From Dyadobacter fermentans (GTDB taxonomy: Bacteria; Bacteroidota; Bacteroidia; Cytophagales; Spirosomataceae): DNA of 64,000 nt. The notes under the pieces are model-generated. The model made no database searches, was not told where the DNA came from, and saw only the letters and a program-made list of their open reading frames with translations. Location: positions 186,001 through 250,000 of the forward strand of contig NZ_JAHXBN010000011.1 in the NCBI RefSeq assembly GCF_019924045.1, in the 5' to 3' direction. Made by a program: the position numbers and the translations under genes. Shown one piece after another: positions 51,906 to 61,426 of the stretch; positions within the stretch are counted from its first letter, which is position 1; every line of letters begins with the position of its first letter.

Positions 51906-53588
51906 TCATTTACGTTGATAATCGACCGCCGGTTTTTGAAGATTAGGCGCCTGGCTGAGCTCTGCCGACGGGATAGGCAACAGGAAATTGCCGCTGTTCG
52001 CATCGATTTTCCGCTCCGCCGTGGCCCAGGCCGTTTTTGTGAAAGTCCATGAAGTAGGATCGGGAAAGCGGTCGGGTTTGGTAAAGAAAAATCCCCGGTC
52101 CTGCGCATTCAGGATCGCATATGCCTTGGTAGGATTGTAATAATGCAGGCTCACGAGGTCATACCACGCCATTCCTTCCATGGCAAACTCGACGATCCGC
52201 TCTTTAAAGATCTGATCAAATGTAAGCGCCCCGGTAACCGGCGAGAGTCCGGCGCGGGTATGCACCTGATTAAAATATTGCAATGCCTTGCCGTCGGTGG
52301 TGGAAGTACCATTGCCCAATACCGCCTCCGCGTAAGTCAGATACATCTCGGCAAGGCGCATCATGTAGGTGTCATGCCCATAATTTTGCTGCGCAGCCTT
52401 CCCGCCCACATCCACGGCTTTACCAGTGATGTATTTTTTGATGGCAATAAAATTATTGTCGGTTCCCACGAACGGAAAAACCAGTTTCTGGCTTCCGCCG
52501 GGTATCGTTTGCGTGATCTCCGGATAGCTCGCACCCGGCAGCATGAACGTTGCTTTCAGCCGTTGGTCGACCGTCCGGCCTTGCAGTACCGTTTCCGAAA
52601 CCGTTTTTATACCCTCATACTGCTGCATCACCCACCAGGTGGCACCTTTATCGCCTCCCCAGCCATCGCCATTGGCAATATCAGGGCCGTAAGCCAGGTA
52701 GGCCGGTGTGGAGTTTTGTGTGCCCCACGCGCCCGGCGAATAGACCCATTGCAACGAAAACAGCGATTCTGCATTGTTATCATAAGGATACCGGAACAGG
52801 TTCTCGTATTTCGGCAGCAACGACGCCCCGCTAAGGGTTATCACGCGATCGGCGTAATACTTCGCGCTGTCCAGGAATACCTGGTTGCGCTGGCCCGACG
52901 CATTCGCTTCCACGCCCGCACGTGTGAGGTAAAACCGGGCCAGCATCCCTTCCGCCGACCATCTGGTAAGCCTCCCGACCCGCACCGGCTTTTCGGGCAG
53001 ATCCTCTGCAATCTGCCGCATTTCGGTTGTAATGAATTTCCACACACTCTTGGGCGTGTTGCGCTGTACGGTCGTGTCCGAAAGCAGCGTGAGGTTATTC
53101 TCGATCAACGGCACCGCGCCCCAGTTCATCACCAGGAACCGATAGGCCAATGCCCGCATAAACCGCGCTTCGGCAATAGCGTGCTTTTTGACAGCCTCCG
53201 ACACCGATGCCCCCGCATATTTCTGAATGTTCTGAATAGCCAGGTTCGACTGCCCTACTACGATGAAAAACGACCGCCACGCCGAACCATTTTCCGGCGT
53301 GTTCCCTGTGGTATTGAAAAGCACATTTCCCCTGTCGTTCCATGCCGAAAACGCGGTACCTGCGCGAAAATCACCAAGGTTATATGACGCCTTATCATTA
53401 TAATCGAACCATACCTTGCTGTATAGCAATGACGTACTGGCCAGCACCTGATCGTCGGTCTGGTAAAAACCGGCATCCACAATGGCGTCTTTGGGCGGGC
53501 GTTCGAGAAAATCTTCCGAACACGCCGCGAGCAATGCAAATAAAAGCAGCGCAATCAGTTTCGTGTAAATGTTTTTCACGTATTTCAT
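51906..53588 (-). CDS. SusD/RagB family outer-membrane lipoprotein
   Basis: A 560-residue lipoprotein (lipobox LLAACS, then EDFLERPPKDAIV) with SusD signatures: FYQTDDQVLASTSLLY, AEARFMRALAYRFLVMNWGAVPLIEN, YMMRLAEMYLTYAEAVLGNG and RIVEFAMEGMAWYDLVSLHYY. It forms a lid on the SusC barrel and is 12 bp after that gene. It is only distantly like the SusD of the sulfatase locus, so the two loci should differ in ligand. Confidence 0.95.
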   Translation of the reverse strand: MKYVKNIYTKLIALLLFALLAACSEDFLERPPKDAIVDAGFYQTDDQVLASTSLLYSKVWFDYNDKASYNLGDFRAGTAFSAWNDRGNVLFNTTGNTPENGSAWRSFFIVVGQSNLAIQNIQKYAGASVSEAVKKHAIAEARFMRALAYRFLVMNWGAVPLIENNLTLLSDTTVQRNTPKSVWKFITTEMRQIAEDLPEKPVRVGRLTRWSAEGMLARFYLTRAGVEANASGQRNQVFLDSAKYYADRVITLSGASLLPKYENLFRYPYDNNAESLFSLQWVYSPGAWGTQNSTPAYLAYGPDIANGDGWGGDKGATWWVMQQYEGIKTVSETVLQGRTVDQRLKATFMLPGASYPEITQTIPGGSQKLVFPFVGTDNNFIAIKKYITGKAVDVGGKAAQQNYGHDTYMMRLAEMYLTYAEAVLGNGTSTTDGKALQYFNQVHTRAGLSPVTGALTFDQIFKERIVEFAMEGMAWYDLVSLHYYNPTKAYAILNAQDRGFFFTKPDRFPDPTSWTFTKTAWATAERKIDANSGNFLLPIPSAELSQAPNLQKPAVDYQRK

Positions 53589-53600
53589 TTTCCGGCTGTT

Positions 53601-56600
53601 TTAGAAATCCAATCCTAAACTGAATGTGTAAACGGGCGTCAGAGGATAACGGCCGTAGTCGAGACCTACCGCCTGGTTCGTTGCACTGGCATCCCTCGAA
53701 ACATAGGCGCCCACTTCCGGGTCAAAACCCGAATAACCGGTCAGTGTGGCGACGTTCTGGGCGCCTACCGATACCCTCGCACCCCGGATGATTTTCTGGC
53801 GGGATACCAGTGATACCGGCAGATTGTAGGTGAGCGAAATGTTTTTCAGCCGGATAAACGACCCGTCTTCCACCCATTTGTCGGTATGCCGTGCGAAATT
53901 GCCATTCGGGCCGTTCGAAATGCGGGCCACGTCGGTGCCCGGGTTCGAGAGCGTGACGGTTCCGTCGGCGTTTTTGAGCGGTTTGGCATAATCCATCGCA
54001 TGTACGAGCAGGTTACGACTCAGGTTGATATTGCTCGCGTTGGTGTTCAGCTTGCCCAGGAAGTTGTACACATCATTGCCGTAGGTGCTGGTCAGCAAAA
54101 TACTCAGGTCGAATCCTTTATAGGAAAATGTGTTGGTAAAGCCCGCAAACAGCTTGGGCCACGGATTACCGATCACCGTCTGGTCGTTCTCGTTGATAAT
54201 GCCGTCGCCGTTGACATCCTTGAACTTCACATCCCCCACCCAGATATTGTTTTCGTTGAGAGGCAGCTTCACGCCGTTATTGTCCACCGGTAATGCGCTC
54301 TTTTCGATTTCTTCCACCGACTGGAACAATCCTTCCTCGATGTAGCCGCGGAACAGCCATGGCGCCTTGCCCACTTCCGAGCGTTGCGTCCAGTCGGCCA
54401 GCCACCACGATGTCCGGTCCACAAACGCCGCATCGGAATAGAACGACTTGATCTTCGTTTTAAAGCCCGATATATTCAGGTTGGATTCCCATTTAAACCC
54501 GCCACGGTTGACATTGACCGTATTGATCGTAAGTCCCCAACCTTTATTCTGCAATGCACCGATATTAACCGTCGGAGATCCCACTGCACCTACACCGTTG
54601 GTACCCATATACCACGGCAACGGTTTTTCCATCAGGAGGTTGTCTGTATTTTTGATATAATAATCGAATTCAAACTGAATGCGGTTTTGAAACAATGCCA
54701 GATTAATTCCGAAGTTGTTCGTTTTGGTTTCTTCCCATTTCAGGCCGTCGTTGGCATATTTCGTAGGCAGGAAGCCGGTGGTAGTAGGCGTTGTGCCCGT
54801 GCCCATAGGCGAATAAATGCCGCCGCTGCCCTGGTTGCCGGTAATACCCGTTTCGAAGCGCAATTTCAGCTCGCTGATAGCCGGCACATGAAAGAAGGGC
54901 TCTTGCGAAACGCGCCACGCCGCGGATACCGATGGAAAGAAGCCCCATTTGTTGTCGGCACCAAAATTGGCCGAACCATCGCGCCGGATAGTCCCCATAA
55001 TAATGTACCGGTCGGCGAAATTGTAGTTCAGCCTCCCGAGGTACGATTCCATCGCCCATTCACCCGATCCGCCCGAATTGCTGGCTGTAAGCGCATCGCC
55101 CGCCGCAAGGTCGATAATATCGTTGGTAAGAAAGCCGGTACGTCCTCCGCCCAGGTTCTTCCAGGTCGATTCCTGCGCTTCGTGGCTTAGCATGACATTC
55201 ACATTATGCCTGCCAAACTGCCTGTTGTACTCCAACAGCTGGTTCCAGTTCCAGTAAGTATTCACGCCCGAGCCATTGGTGTACGAAGCCGTCACATTCT
55301 GCGCCCAGCCTATTTTGTACGTCGGGATGTAATAGGATGAATTTGAAAAACCCAGGTTAGTGTTGAATGAAGTTCTGAATTGAAGGCCTTTTGCAATCCG
55401 CACACCGATGTTAAGCCCACCCAACAATTGCCTCCTGACCAGCTTGTTGGTCGCCAGGTTGGCAATGGCAATGGGGTTGACCGGTGCGAAAATATTCGCT
55501 CCGTTGTTTTCATCACCGCCACCCCAGCTGCCGTCAACATTCTTCACAGGCACCTGGGGCGTTAGCTGCAATGCATTCGAGATGATGTTTTCCTGGCTCG
55601 TGGTCAGGTTGTCGTTGGTTTGGTTAAAGCTGAGATTCGCCCCGATGCTCGCCCATTCGCGTGGTTTATTATCCAGGTTGAGCCGGAACGCATAGCGGTT
55701 AAATCCAGAGCCCAACGCTACGCCGTCCTGTTTCAGGTATTCACCGGACAAATAATAGGTGGTGCGGTCGTTACCGCCGCTGAGGCTTAGCTGGTGCTTA
55801 TGCATAGGCGCATTTTTGAAAAGCTCCTTTTGCCAGTCGGTGCCTTTCCCGAGCAGGGAAGGGTCGAGGAATTCCTCCGGCGTTTCGCCTCCTGCCAGCT
55901 GGTGGTATTCGCCCACCATTTGTGCATACTGCTGCAAATCCATTACTTTCAGCGGTTTGGGAGGTGTTTGGAGGCTGAATTGATAACCATACGCAATTTT
56001 CGTATCGCCCGACTTGCCCCTTTTGGTCGTGATCAGCAGCACTCCGTTCGTCGCGCGCGAGCCGTAAATAGCCGTAGCGGACGGTCCTTGCAGCACCTCC
56101 ACCGATTCAATATCGGCGGGGTTAAGGCCGGCCAGGGGGTTGGAAGAGCTTTGCGCCCCGAACGACACCGATTGTCCCTGGATTTGCACGCCATCCACCA
56201 CGTACAGAGGCTCATTACTGCCGCTGATCGAATTAATCCCGCGGATATTCACCGAAATGCCTCCTCCCGGCTGGCCGGAGTTCTGCGTAATGTACACCCC
56301 CGCCGCACGACCCTGGATCGCCTGCTCCAAGGTCGTGTTGGTGGTCCGCGCAATGTCTTTGGACGAAACGGAAGTTTGGGCGGTCGTCAGATCGGCCCGC
56401 TTCATTTCGCCGTAACCCACCACCACTACCTCATCCAACGCCTTGGTATCCACTTTCATCGCTACGTTCAGTTCCGACCGTGCGCCTGCCTGGATTTCCT
56501 GCGACAGATACCCCACAAAAGAGAATATCAGCGTGTTCTCCCCTTGCCCCAGTTCCAGCTCATATTGCCCCGCCGAGTTAGTGGTGGTGCCTCGCGAAGT

Positions 56601-57098
56601 CCCTTTCACCACCACACTTACACCCGGCAGGCCCTCGCCTTTCTCGTCAGTCACTTTTCCTTTGATCGAAGCCAGTACTTCGCTGCTATTCTCGTTCGGT
56701 TCCGCTTCGGGCAACGGCGCCGACGAGCTCTTTTCGGCCCTGAAAAGCATTACCTGCTTTCCCGCCACCTCATAGCGAATGGAAAGCGGCCTGAGCAGCC
56801 TCACCAGCGCTTCCGCCAACGGTTCGTTCGATGCCTGGAACGTGACCCGCGTCGACGATCGTATCTCAGCCGGGTTATAAATAAATTTCACTTCGGAGTT
56901 CCGTTCGATAGACAGAAGTACACTTTTGAGACTTTTATCCTCCATTTTGAGCGTTATTCTTCTTTCCAGCAGATCCTGCCCAAGTAAACGGTAATGACTA
57001 AACGTCACATTCGAAAAAACGACGATTATGCATAATTGTAATAAGGACAGTTTCATAATATCCCACACACGGGTTTTGAAATGTAGATTTCCGGGCAT
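53601..57098 (-). CDS. SusC/RagA TonB-dependent transporter with STN domain
   Basis: About 1165 residues from ATG 57098; ATG 57056 (MKLSLLQLCIIVVFS) is an alternative. After the signal comes an STN (secretin/TonB N-terminal) domain (ITLKMEDKSLKSVLLSIERN, IRYEVAGKQVMLF), a CarboxypepD_reg domain (IKGKVTDEKGEGLPGVSV), TonB box-like LDEVVVVGYGEMKRADLT, a plug (QAIQGRAAGVYITQNSGQPGG, EPLYVVDGVQI) and the barrel ending TFSLGLDF. The STN domain is the part that contacts FecR, so substrate binding should trigger the sigma factor encoded upstream. Confidence 0.95.
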   Translation of the reverse strand: MPGNLHFKTRVWDIMKLSLLQLCIIVVFSNVTFSHYRLLGQDLLERRITLKMEDKSLKSVLLSIERNSEVKFIYNPAEIRSSTRVTFQASNEPLAEALVRLLRPLSIRYEVAGKQVMLFRAEKSSSAPLPEAEPNENSSEVLASIKGKVTDEKGEGLPGVSVVVKGTSRGTTTNSAGQYELELGQGENTLIFSFVGYLSQEIQAGARSELNVAMKVDTKALDEVVVVGYGEMKRADLTTAQTSVSSKDIARTTNTTLEQAIQGRAAGVYITQNSGQPGGGISVNIRGINSISGSNEPLYVVDGVQIQGQSVSFGAQSSSNPLAGLNPADIESVEVLQGPSATAIYGSRATNGVLLITTKRGKSGDTKIAYGYQFSLQTPPKPLKVMDLQQYAQMVGEYHQLAGGETPEEFLDPSLLGKGTDWQKELFKNAPMHKHQLSLSGGNDRTTYYLSGEYLKQDGVALGSGFNRYAFRLNLDNKPREWASIGANLSFNQTNDNLTTSQENIISNALQLTPQVPVKNVDGSWGGGDENNGANIFAPVNPIAIANLATNKLVRRQLLGGLNIGVRIAKGLQFRTSFNTNLGFSNSSYYIPTYKIGWAQNVTASYTNGSGVNTYWNWNQLLEYNRQFGRHNVNVMLSHEAQESTWKNLGGGRTGFLTNDIIDLAAGDALTASNSGGSGEWAMESYLGRLNYNFADRYIIMGTIRRDGSANFGADNKWGFFPSVSAAWRVSQEPFFHVPAISELKLRFETGITGNQGSGGIYSPMGTGTTPTTTGFLPTKYANDGLKWEETKTNNFGINLALFQNRIQFEFDYYIKNTDNLLMEKPLPWYMGTNGVGAVGSPTVNIGALQNKGWGLTINTVNVNRGGFKWESNLNISGFKTKIKSFYSDAAFVDRTSWWLADWTQRSEVGKAPWLFRGYIEEGLFQSVEEIEKSALPVDNNGVKLPLNENNIWVGDVKFKDVNGDGIINENDQTVIGNPWPKLFAGFTNTFSYKGFDLSILLTSTYGNDVYNFLGKLNTNASNINLSRNLLVHAMDYAKPLKNADGTVTLSNPGTDVARISNGPNGNFARHTDKWVEDGSFIRLKNISLTYNLPVSLVSRQKIIRGARVSVGAQNVATLTGYSGFDPEVGAYVSRDASATNQAVGLDYGRYPLTPVYTFSLGLDF

Positions 57099-57197
57099 AT
57101 TCAGTTTCGATTTGATTCCGTATTGAAAAAAACAAGGCAATATTTTCCCATCCCATCCGCATGGGGCGGAGGGCATTTAACAGTTCGGAACGTTATT

Positions 57198-58295
57198 TCA
57201 ATCGGCTTTGCAGCCTTCGCCATGTATGATGACCTGTCCGTCCACTACCTCGTATTTCGCGTGGATGATCCGGCATATCAGATCCAGCTGTTCATACATC
57301 GGCAATCCCGAAAGGTTCGCCGTCAGCTGGCAGTCCGACAGCAATTCTTCATTGAAAAACAGCTCGATCCCGTACTCTTTTTCGAGTGTTTTGAATACAT
57401 TTTTAACCGGCGCCTCGTCGAATACCAGCGATGCCGCCGGTATTTCACGCACTCTCAGCGGCACGTCCACGATTACCTTCACCAACCGGGATTCCTGCTT
57501 GTCGAACAGCACCCGCTGATTGGGTTTCAGCACCACGCCCATGACTTTTTCCGGCGATCCTGCATCGGGCTCATCTTTCTTCGAATAGACCGACACCCGG
57601 CCCGTTTTGACGGAAACCGAGGCATTCCGATCTTTTTCAAACGACCTTACCGTGAAACTCGTCCCGAGTACGCGGGTTACCAGCTCTTTTGTTCTCACCA
57701 GAAAAGGCTTTTCAGGATTGTGGCTGATCTGAAAAAATGCCTCTCCCTTCAAATATACCTCCCGTCTTTCCGGAGCGAATTTCTCCGGAAATGTCAACTC
57801 ACTTTGCGGTTCCAGCGTTACCACGCTGCTGTCTTCCAGCAGGATCGTAACGGGCTTGGTAGTCTGGTTGAAACGCACGATATGCCCTGCCACATTTTCA
57901 GTCATAGTTGCTGACTCATCCGCCCTACCCGGCTTTACTTCCATCGAACGGTATCCGAGCCAGCCGAGTCCTGCCACGGCGCATATCGAAGCAGCAATAC
58001 CCCAATACCGGTAGAATGCAGGCCTCGTACGCATTTCCGTACGTTGTACGTGCCCGCTTATGTGTGCGAGCAAGTCCGTCACACGCCCGTCCAGCTCTTC
58101 CGTTTCAATGTGCAACTCTTTTTCAGCCAAAACATACAACAATGCACGCGCCTCGTCCAGCTCTTCCCGACGATCCGGGTTTTCTTTCATCCAGTTTTCC
58201 CAAAAAGCCGCCGCCGATGAATCCTGTTCCAGTATCCAGGATCTGAAAAACGGGTCCGTAACAAAATCGGTAGCCGTATAATGTCGATAATTCAT
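57198..58295 (-). CDS. FecR family anti-sigma factor
   Basis: A 365-residue protein: cytoplasmic anti-sigma part (1-90; ATDFVTDPFFRSWILEQDS, NPDRREELDEARALL), one membrane helix (YWGIAASICAVAGLGWLGY), then the periplasmic FecR domain (VTLEPQSELTFPEKF, REVYLKGEAFFQISHNPEKPF, VLGTSFTVRSFE) and a C-terminal STN-like DUF4974 domain (KNVFKTLEKEYGIELFFNEE). It holds the ECF sigma factor until the STN domain of the neighbouring SusC signals substrate. It lies between sigma and SusC, all on the minus strand. Confidence 0.95.
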   Translation of the reverse strand: MNYRHYTATDFVTDPFFRSWILEQDSSAAAFWENWMKENPDRREELDEARALLYVLAEKELHIETEELDGRVTDLLAHISGHVQRTEMRTRPAFYRYWGIAASICAVAGLGWLGYRSMEVKPGRADESATMTENVAGHIVRFNQTTKPVTILLEDSSVVTLEPQSELTFPEKFAPERREVYLKGEAFFQISHNPEKPFLVRTKELVTRVLGTSFTVRSFEKDRNASVSVKTGRVSVYSKKDEPDAGSPEKVMGVVLKPNQRVLFDKQESRLVKVIVDVPLRVREIPAASLVFDEAPVKNVFKTLEKEYGIELFFNEELLSDCQLTANLSGLPMYEQLDLICRIIHAKYEVVDGQVIIHGEGCKAD

Positions 58296-58402
58296 GATGG
58301 GGAACGCTTCTGATAAAGAGATACAAATGGCACCTTCCAGATACCATGATTTATAGATTTTTTCGGAATATTTTTATTTAAATATCAACAAACACCTCAA
58401 AA

Positions 58403-59002
58403 TCAAACAAATAGCAATACGAAGAATGCACTGATTGCTGATGGACTGAAGCGTTTGCGAAGCTGGCCGTAGGCCATTTGGAGCAGATTGGAAACCGTTT
58501 GCGGGGTTATGTTGAGCATAGCCGAAATCTCCTCGCGACTAAGCTCCTGGTAATATTTGAGGTAGATCACCTCCCGCTGCCGTACAGGCAAGGCTGCGAG
58601 CATTTCGGAAACCACCTGCGCTTTCCGGGTCAGGGTTTCGTCTTTGATCATCCACCATTCGGGAGAAAATTCAATGGAAAAGGCATATTCGTCATGGAGC
58701 GAATCGTCACCCAGGCGCATGGTGCGGCGGTTACGGGCTATTTTACGGCGAAGGGAAACCAGCAGATAAGCTCTGACGTGCGTTGGTTGGGCCACCCTCC
58801 CGCGGCTGCGCCAGAGATCAATAAATACTTCCTGAATACAATCTTTGACGAAGGCTTCGTCTTTGACAAACTTGAAGCCATAATTGAGCAGGGCTTTGAA
58901 ATGGAAATGCATCAGCTGTCCCAAAGCCTGGTCACTGCCTTCCACCAACTCTTGCCAGAGCCGGGTATCCCTGGATTGAGAGGAATTTTCACCGCTAGTC
59001 AT
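58403..59002 (-). CDS. ECF RNA polymerase sigma factor
   Basis: A 199-residue sigma-70-family factor of the Bacteroidota FecI-like group. Region 2 reads FKALLNYGFKFVKDEAFVKDCIQEVFIDLWRSRG (shown in parts: LNYGFKFVKDEAFVK, DCIQEVFIDLW), and region 4 LPVRQREVIYLKYYQ and EEISAMLNITPQTV. It activates the SusC/D locus downstream when released by FecR. A short hydrophobic C-terminal tail (SAFFVLLFV) is common in this group. It is first of the chain sigma, FecR, SusC, SusD, glycan-binding lipoprotein. Confidence 0.95.
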   Translation of the reverse strand: MTSGENSSQSRDTRLWQELVEGSDQALGQLMHFHFKALLNYGFKFVKDEAFVKDCIQEVFIDLWRSRGRVAQPTHVRAYLLVSLRRKIARNRRTMRLGDDSLHDEYAFSIEFSPEWWMIKDETLTRKAQVVSEMLAALPVRQREVIYLKYYQELSREEISAMLNITPQTVSNLLQMAYGQLRKRFSPSAISAFFVLLFV

Positions 59003-59056
59003 GCATGATCGGACGTTTTCTTTGCTGGGTTATGCAGGCAGATCCCGGGGACGACT

Positions 59057-59098
59057 GCACAAGCTGGCCTGCACAAGCTGGGCTGCATAAGCTGGGGG
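59057..59098. repeat. three tandem 14-bp repeats
   Basis: GCACAAGCTGGCCT (59057-59070), GCACAAGCTGGGCT (59071-59084) and GCATAAGCTGGGGG (59085-59098) stand in tandem, about 55 bp upstream of the sigma-factor ATG and 38 bp before the hybrid kinase gene's end. A regulator-binding array for the sigma gene is possible. Confidence 0.75.
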
Positions 59099-59136
59099 CC
59101 AAAGTTATATTTATATCACTATAAACCTAATAAATA

Positions 59137-60921
59137 TTATTTTACAGCGATTCCCAGAAAAGGAAAGATATAATCGTAGAAGTCCTGAGGAATAAAAGGC
59201 TTGATAAAATACCCTGAGAAACCATTCGCCATGGCCCGCTCCTTCTCGTTTTCGAAAGCCGAAGCCGTGAGCGCGATAATGGGCACGACGGGATCGAGCT
59301 GGCGAATGAGCGCGGTGCTTTCGAAACCATCCATAATAGGCATCCGAAGGTCCATTAGCACGAGATCGTACCGGTTCCTGCTAAACATTTCATACGCTTC
59401 CTGCCCGTTCGATGCTGTGTCGTGGAGGATATTCCTGCGTTTGAGCAACTGCGTGGCCAGTACCAGGTTGGTTTTATTGTCGTCGGCGACCAACACCCGC
59501 ACTTCCGGCATGTCGCCGGCAACCATCGCGGGCGATGGCTGGTTCACTACCATCGGCTGCTCCGAATAGGGCATCGATAGCCGAAAGGTAAACCGCGATC
59601 CCTTCCCCTCCTCGCTTTCCAGGTGGATTTCGCTGCCGAACAAACGCATGAGCTCCCTGGAAATGGCCAGACCAAGTCCTGTTCCGCTCACACTGTCGGA
59701 GTGTGTCCTGGCCCTGACCTGGGTAAAAATTTCAAAAATACCAGGCTGCTCCGACTTCGGGATACCGATGCCCGTGTCAGTCACTGCGAAATCGAGGGTC
59801 ACGGCCTCGGGTGTGCGGGCCACCTGTTTTACGTCGAGCGTGACGGATCCGTTTGGGGTAAATTTGATCGCATTATGCACCAGATTGGTAATCACCTGGC
59901 TTAAACGAAGGCGATCGGCAACGAGCTGCACGGGTAATCCGGGATCAACGGAGAACACCAGGGAAATGCCCTTCTCATTGGCTTTCGGATCGAAGGTCTT
60001 TTTGAGTGTATCAAAAAAATCGAACGGATTGAAGGGCTGTGGATCGAGCACTACGTGGTTGGAGTTGATCTTGTTAAAATCCAGCACGTCGTTCACCACC
60101 GCCATCAGGTGATCGGCCGAGAATTTCAGGGTTTTAAGTAAATCATTGGGTTTTTCGCTGCTCTCTTCCTGCATCATCAAATGCACCATGCCTACGATCC
60201 CGTTCAATGGCGTACGGATTTCGTGGCTCATCATCGACAGGAAGTCGGTTTTGGCACGGGTAGCCTGCTCGGCAATGGTTTTTTGTCGTTCCAGAGCGTC
60301 GTTCTGCTGTTGCAGGGTATAGCGGAAATAGAATTCGCGTCTGTCTTTATTGTAATTCAGTTTGACCACAAAAGGGAACACCACATGAGCCACCATCACG
60401 AAAATGGCTCCCTGCTCGACAAAATCGGACAGGGAAGTATTGCTCACAAAATAGATCGACGCCGGATAGAGCACGAGGGCCATTACAGAAATGACCACGC
60501 CGTAACGCAGCGGCCAACGCAGGACCAGCCCTGCAAATATGACCGCGAGCGTAAGGTTAATACAGGATTGCACATATGAAAAATGTGGCCTGGAAAGAAG
60601 AAAAGCGTAAAAGCAAACCAGTGTCGCAAAGGTATAGAAGCTCATCTGCTGCCCCGAAATCACCTTTTTATAATTCAGGAACATGTATCCGAGAATGATG
60701 GAATCGGACAGCAGGTGGGTCGGCAACAATGTATAAAAAAAAGGGTCGCCGGAGAGGTAAAAGGCAATCGCCGACAATGGGTTGCAAACCAGGAACGTCA
60801 GGCAGAACAGCCGGTTTTGAACCCGGGTCTTGATTTCCGTCTCTTCCTGCCAAAGCTGCTCAAAAGATTCGGAATAGTAGATATCTTTCAAATAGGAGCT
60901 TTTTTGAACGTTTAAACCCAA
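59137..60921 (-). CDS. membrane hybrid histidine kinase/response regulator
   Basis: A 594-residue protein. The N-terminal 190 residues hold about six membrane helices with very short loops (such as FLTFLVCNPLSAIAFYL-like and VSIYFVSN-type segments) and no large sensor domain. Then come coiled coil, HisKA with His233 in MSHEIRTPLNGIVGM, HATPase (NLVHNAIKF, DTGIGIPKSE, GTGLGLAISRE) and a receiver with Asp in LMDLRMPIMDG and Lys in FIKPF. The signal may be membrane-embedded. No Hpt or output partner is nearby. It lies 79 bp after a single-domain receiver gene on the same strand. Confidence 0.92.
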   Translation of the reverse strand: MGLNVQKSSYLKDIYYSESFEQLWQEETEIKTRVQNRLFCLTFLVCNPLSAIAFYLSGDPFFYTLLPTHLLSDSIILGYMFLNYKKVISGQQMSFYTFATLVCFYAFLLSRPHFSYVQSCINLTLAVIFAGLVLRWPLRYGVVISVMALVLYPASIYFVSNTSLSDFVEQGAIFVMVAHVVFPFVVKLNYNKDRREFYFRYTLQQQNDALERQKTIAEQATRAKTDFLSMMSHEIRTPLNGIVGMVHLMMQEESSEKPNDLLKTLKFSADHLMAVVNDVLDFNKINSNHVVLDPQPFNPFDFFDTLKKTFDPKANEKGISLVFSVDPGLPVQLVADRLRLSQVITNLVHNAIKFTPNGSVTLDVKQVARTPEAVTLDFAVTDTGIGIPKSEQPGIFEIFTQVRARTHSDSVSGTGLGLAISRELMRLFGSEIHLESEEGKGSRFTFRLSMPYSEQPMVVNQPSPAMVAGDMPEVRVLVADDNKTNLVLATQLLKRRNILHDTASNGQEAYEMFSRNRYDLVLMDLRMPIMDGFESTALIRQLDPVVPIIALTASAFENEKERAMANGFSGYFIKPFIPQDFYDYIFPFLGIAVK

Positions 60922-61000
60922 AATTACCCTTAAAAATATTAAAGACAGCGCATTTTAAGGCGTAAGTACGGGTTTTTATTACCCTGCGGATCAAATGCGG

Positions 61001-61426
61001 CTATTCCAGTATGACGTTATCAAAAAACCGTCTCAATTTTTCCGAGCCAATGATCCGGCGGCAGGTTTCAACGGTGAGCGGTTTTTGCTGGTAATCAATC
61101 ACCTGCCCGAACGTCAACGCGCGGGACTTCTCGCTCTCCTCGGTTGCAGAGCTTACCATGACGATCAGCACCTTCGACAAATAGGGCCTGTCGCGGATAG
61201 CCCCCAGAAATTCCCAGCCATTCATGACAGGCATATTGATATCGAGCAGCACCAGAAACGTCGTTTCCATCGCCTGGTTGCTATCCAGGTAATCCAGCGC
61301 CTCCTGCCCATTATAGCAAAGCACGGTATCGCACAATACCCCGCTTCTTTTGAGAAAGGTATCGTGAAGAAACAACATGATCTTGTCGTCGTCTACCAAA
61401 AGGATTTTAAGCCCGTCATTCGTCAT
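61001..61426 (-). CDS. single-domain response regulator
   Basis: A 141-residue receiver with acidic residues Asp12-Asp14, phospho-acceptor Asp62 (LLDINMPVMNG), switch Ser-Ser (MVSSAT) and Lys in YQQKPL. It has no output domain. Its ATG overlaps the last 11 bp of the PAS protein gene at 61416-62822, so the two are translationally coupled and almost certainly act together. Confidence 0.93.
   Translation of the reverse strand: MTNDGLKILLVDDDKIMLFLHDTFLKRSGVLCDTVLCYNGQEALDYLDSNQAMETTFLVLLDINMPVMNGWEFLGAIRDRPYLSKVLIVMVSSATEESEKSRALTFGQVIDYQQKPLTVETCRRIIGSEKLRRFFDNVILE

Noticed and set aside
52143-53387. 414-codon plus-strand ORF antisense to SusD
   Set aside because: SusD signatures on the minus strand are clear; the antisense frame has Arg/His-rich low-quality sequence.
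55794-56987. 397-codon plus-strand ORF antisense to SusC
   Set aside because: A shadow frame of a well-supported SusC gene; no family motif, signal peptide or promoter of its own.
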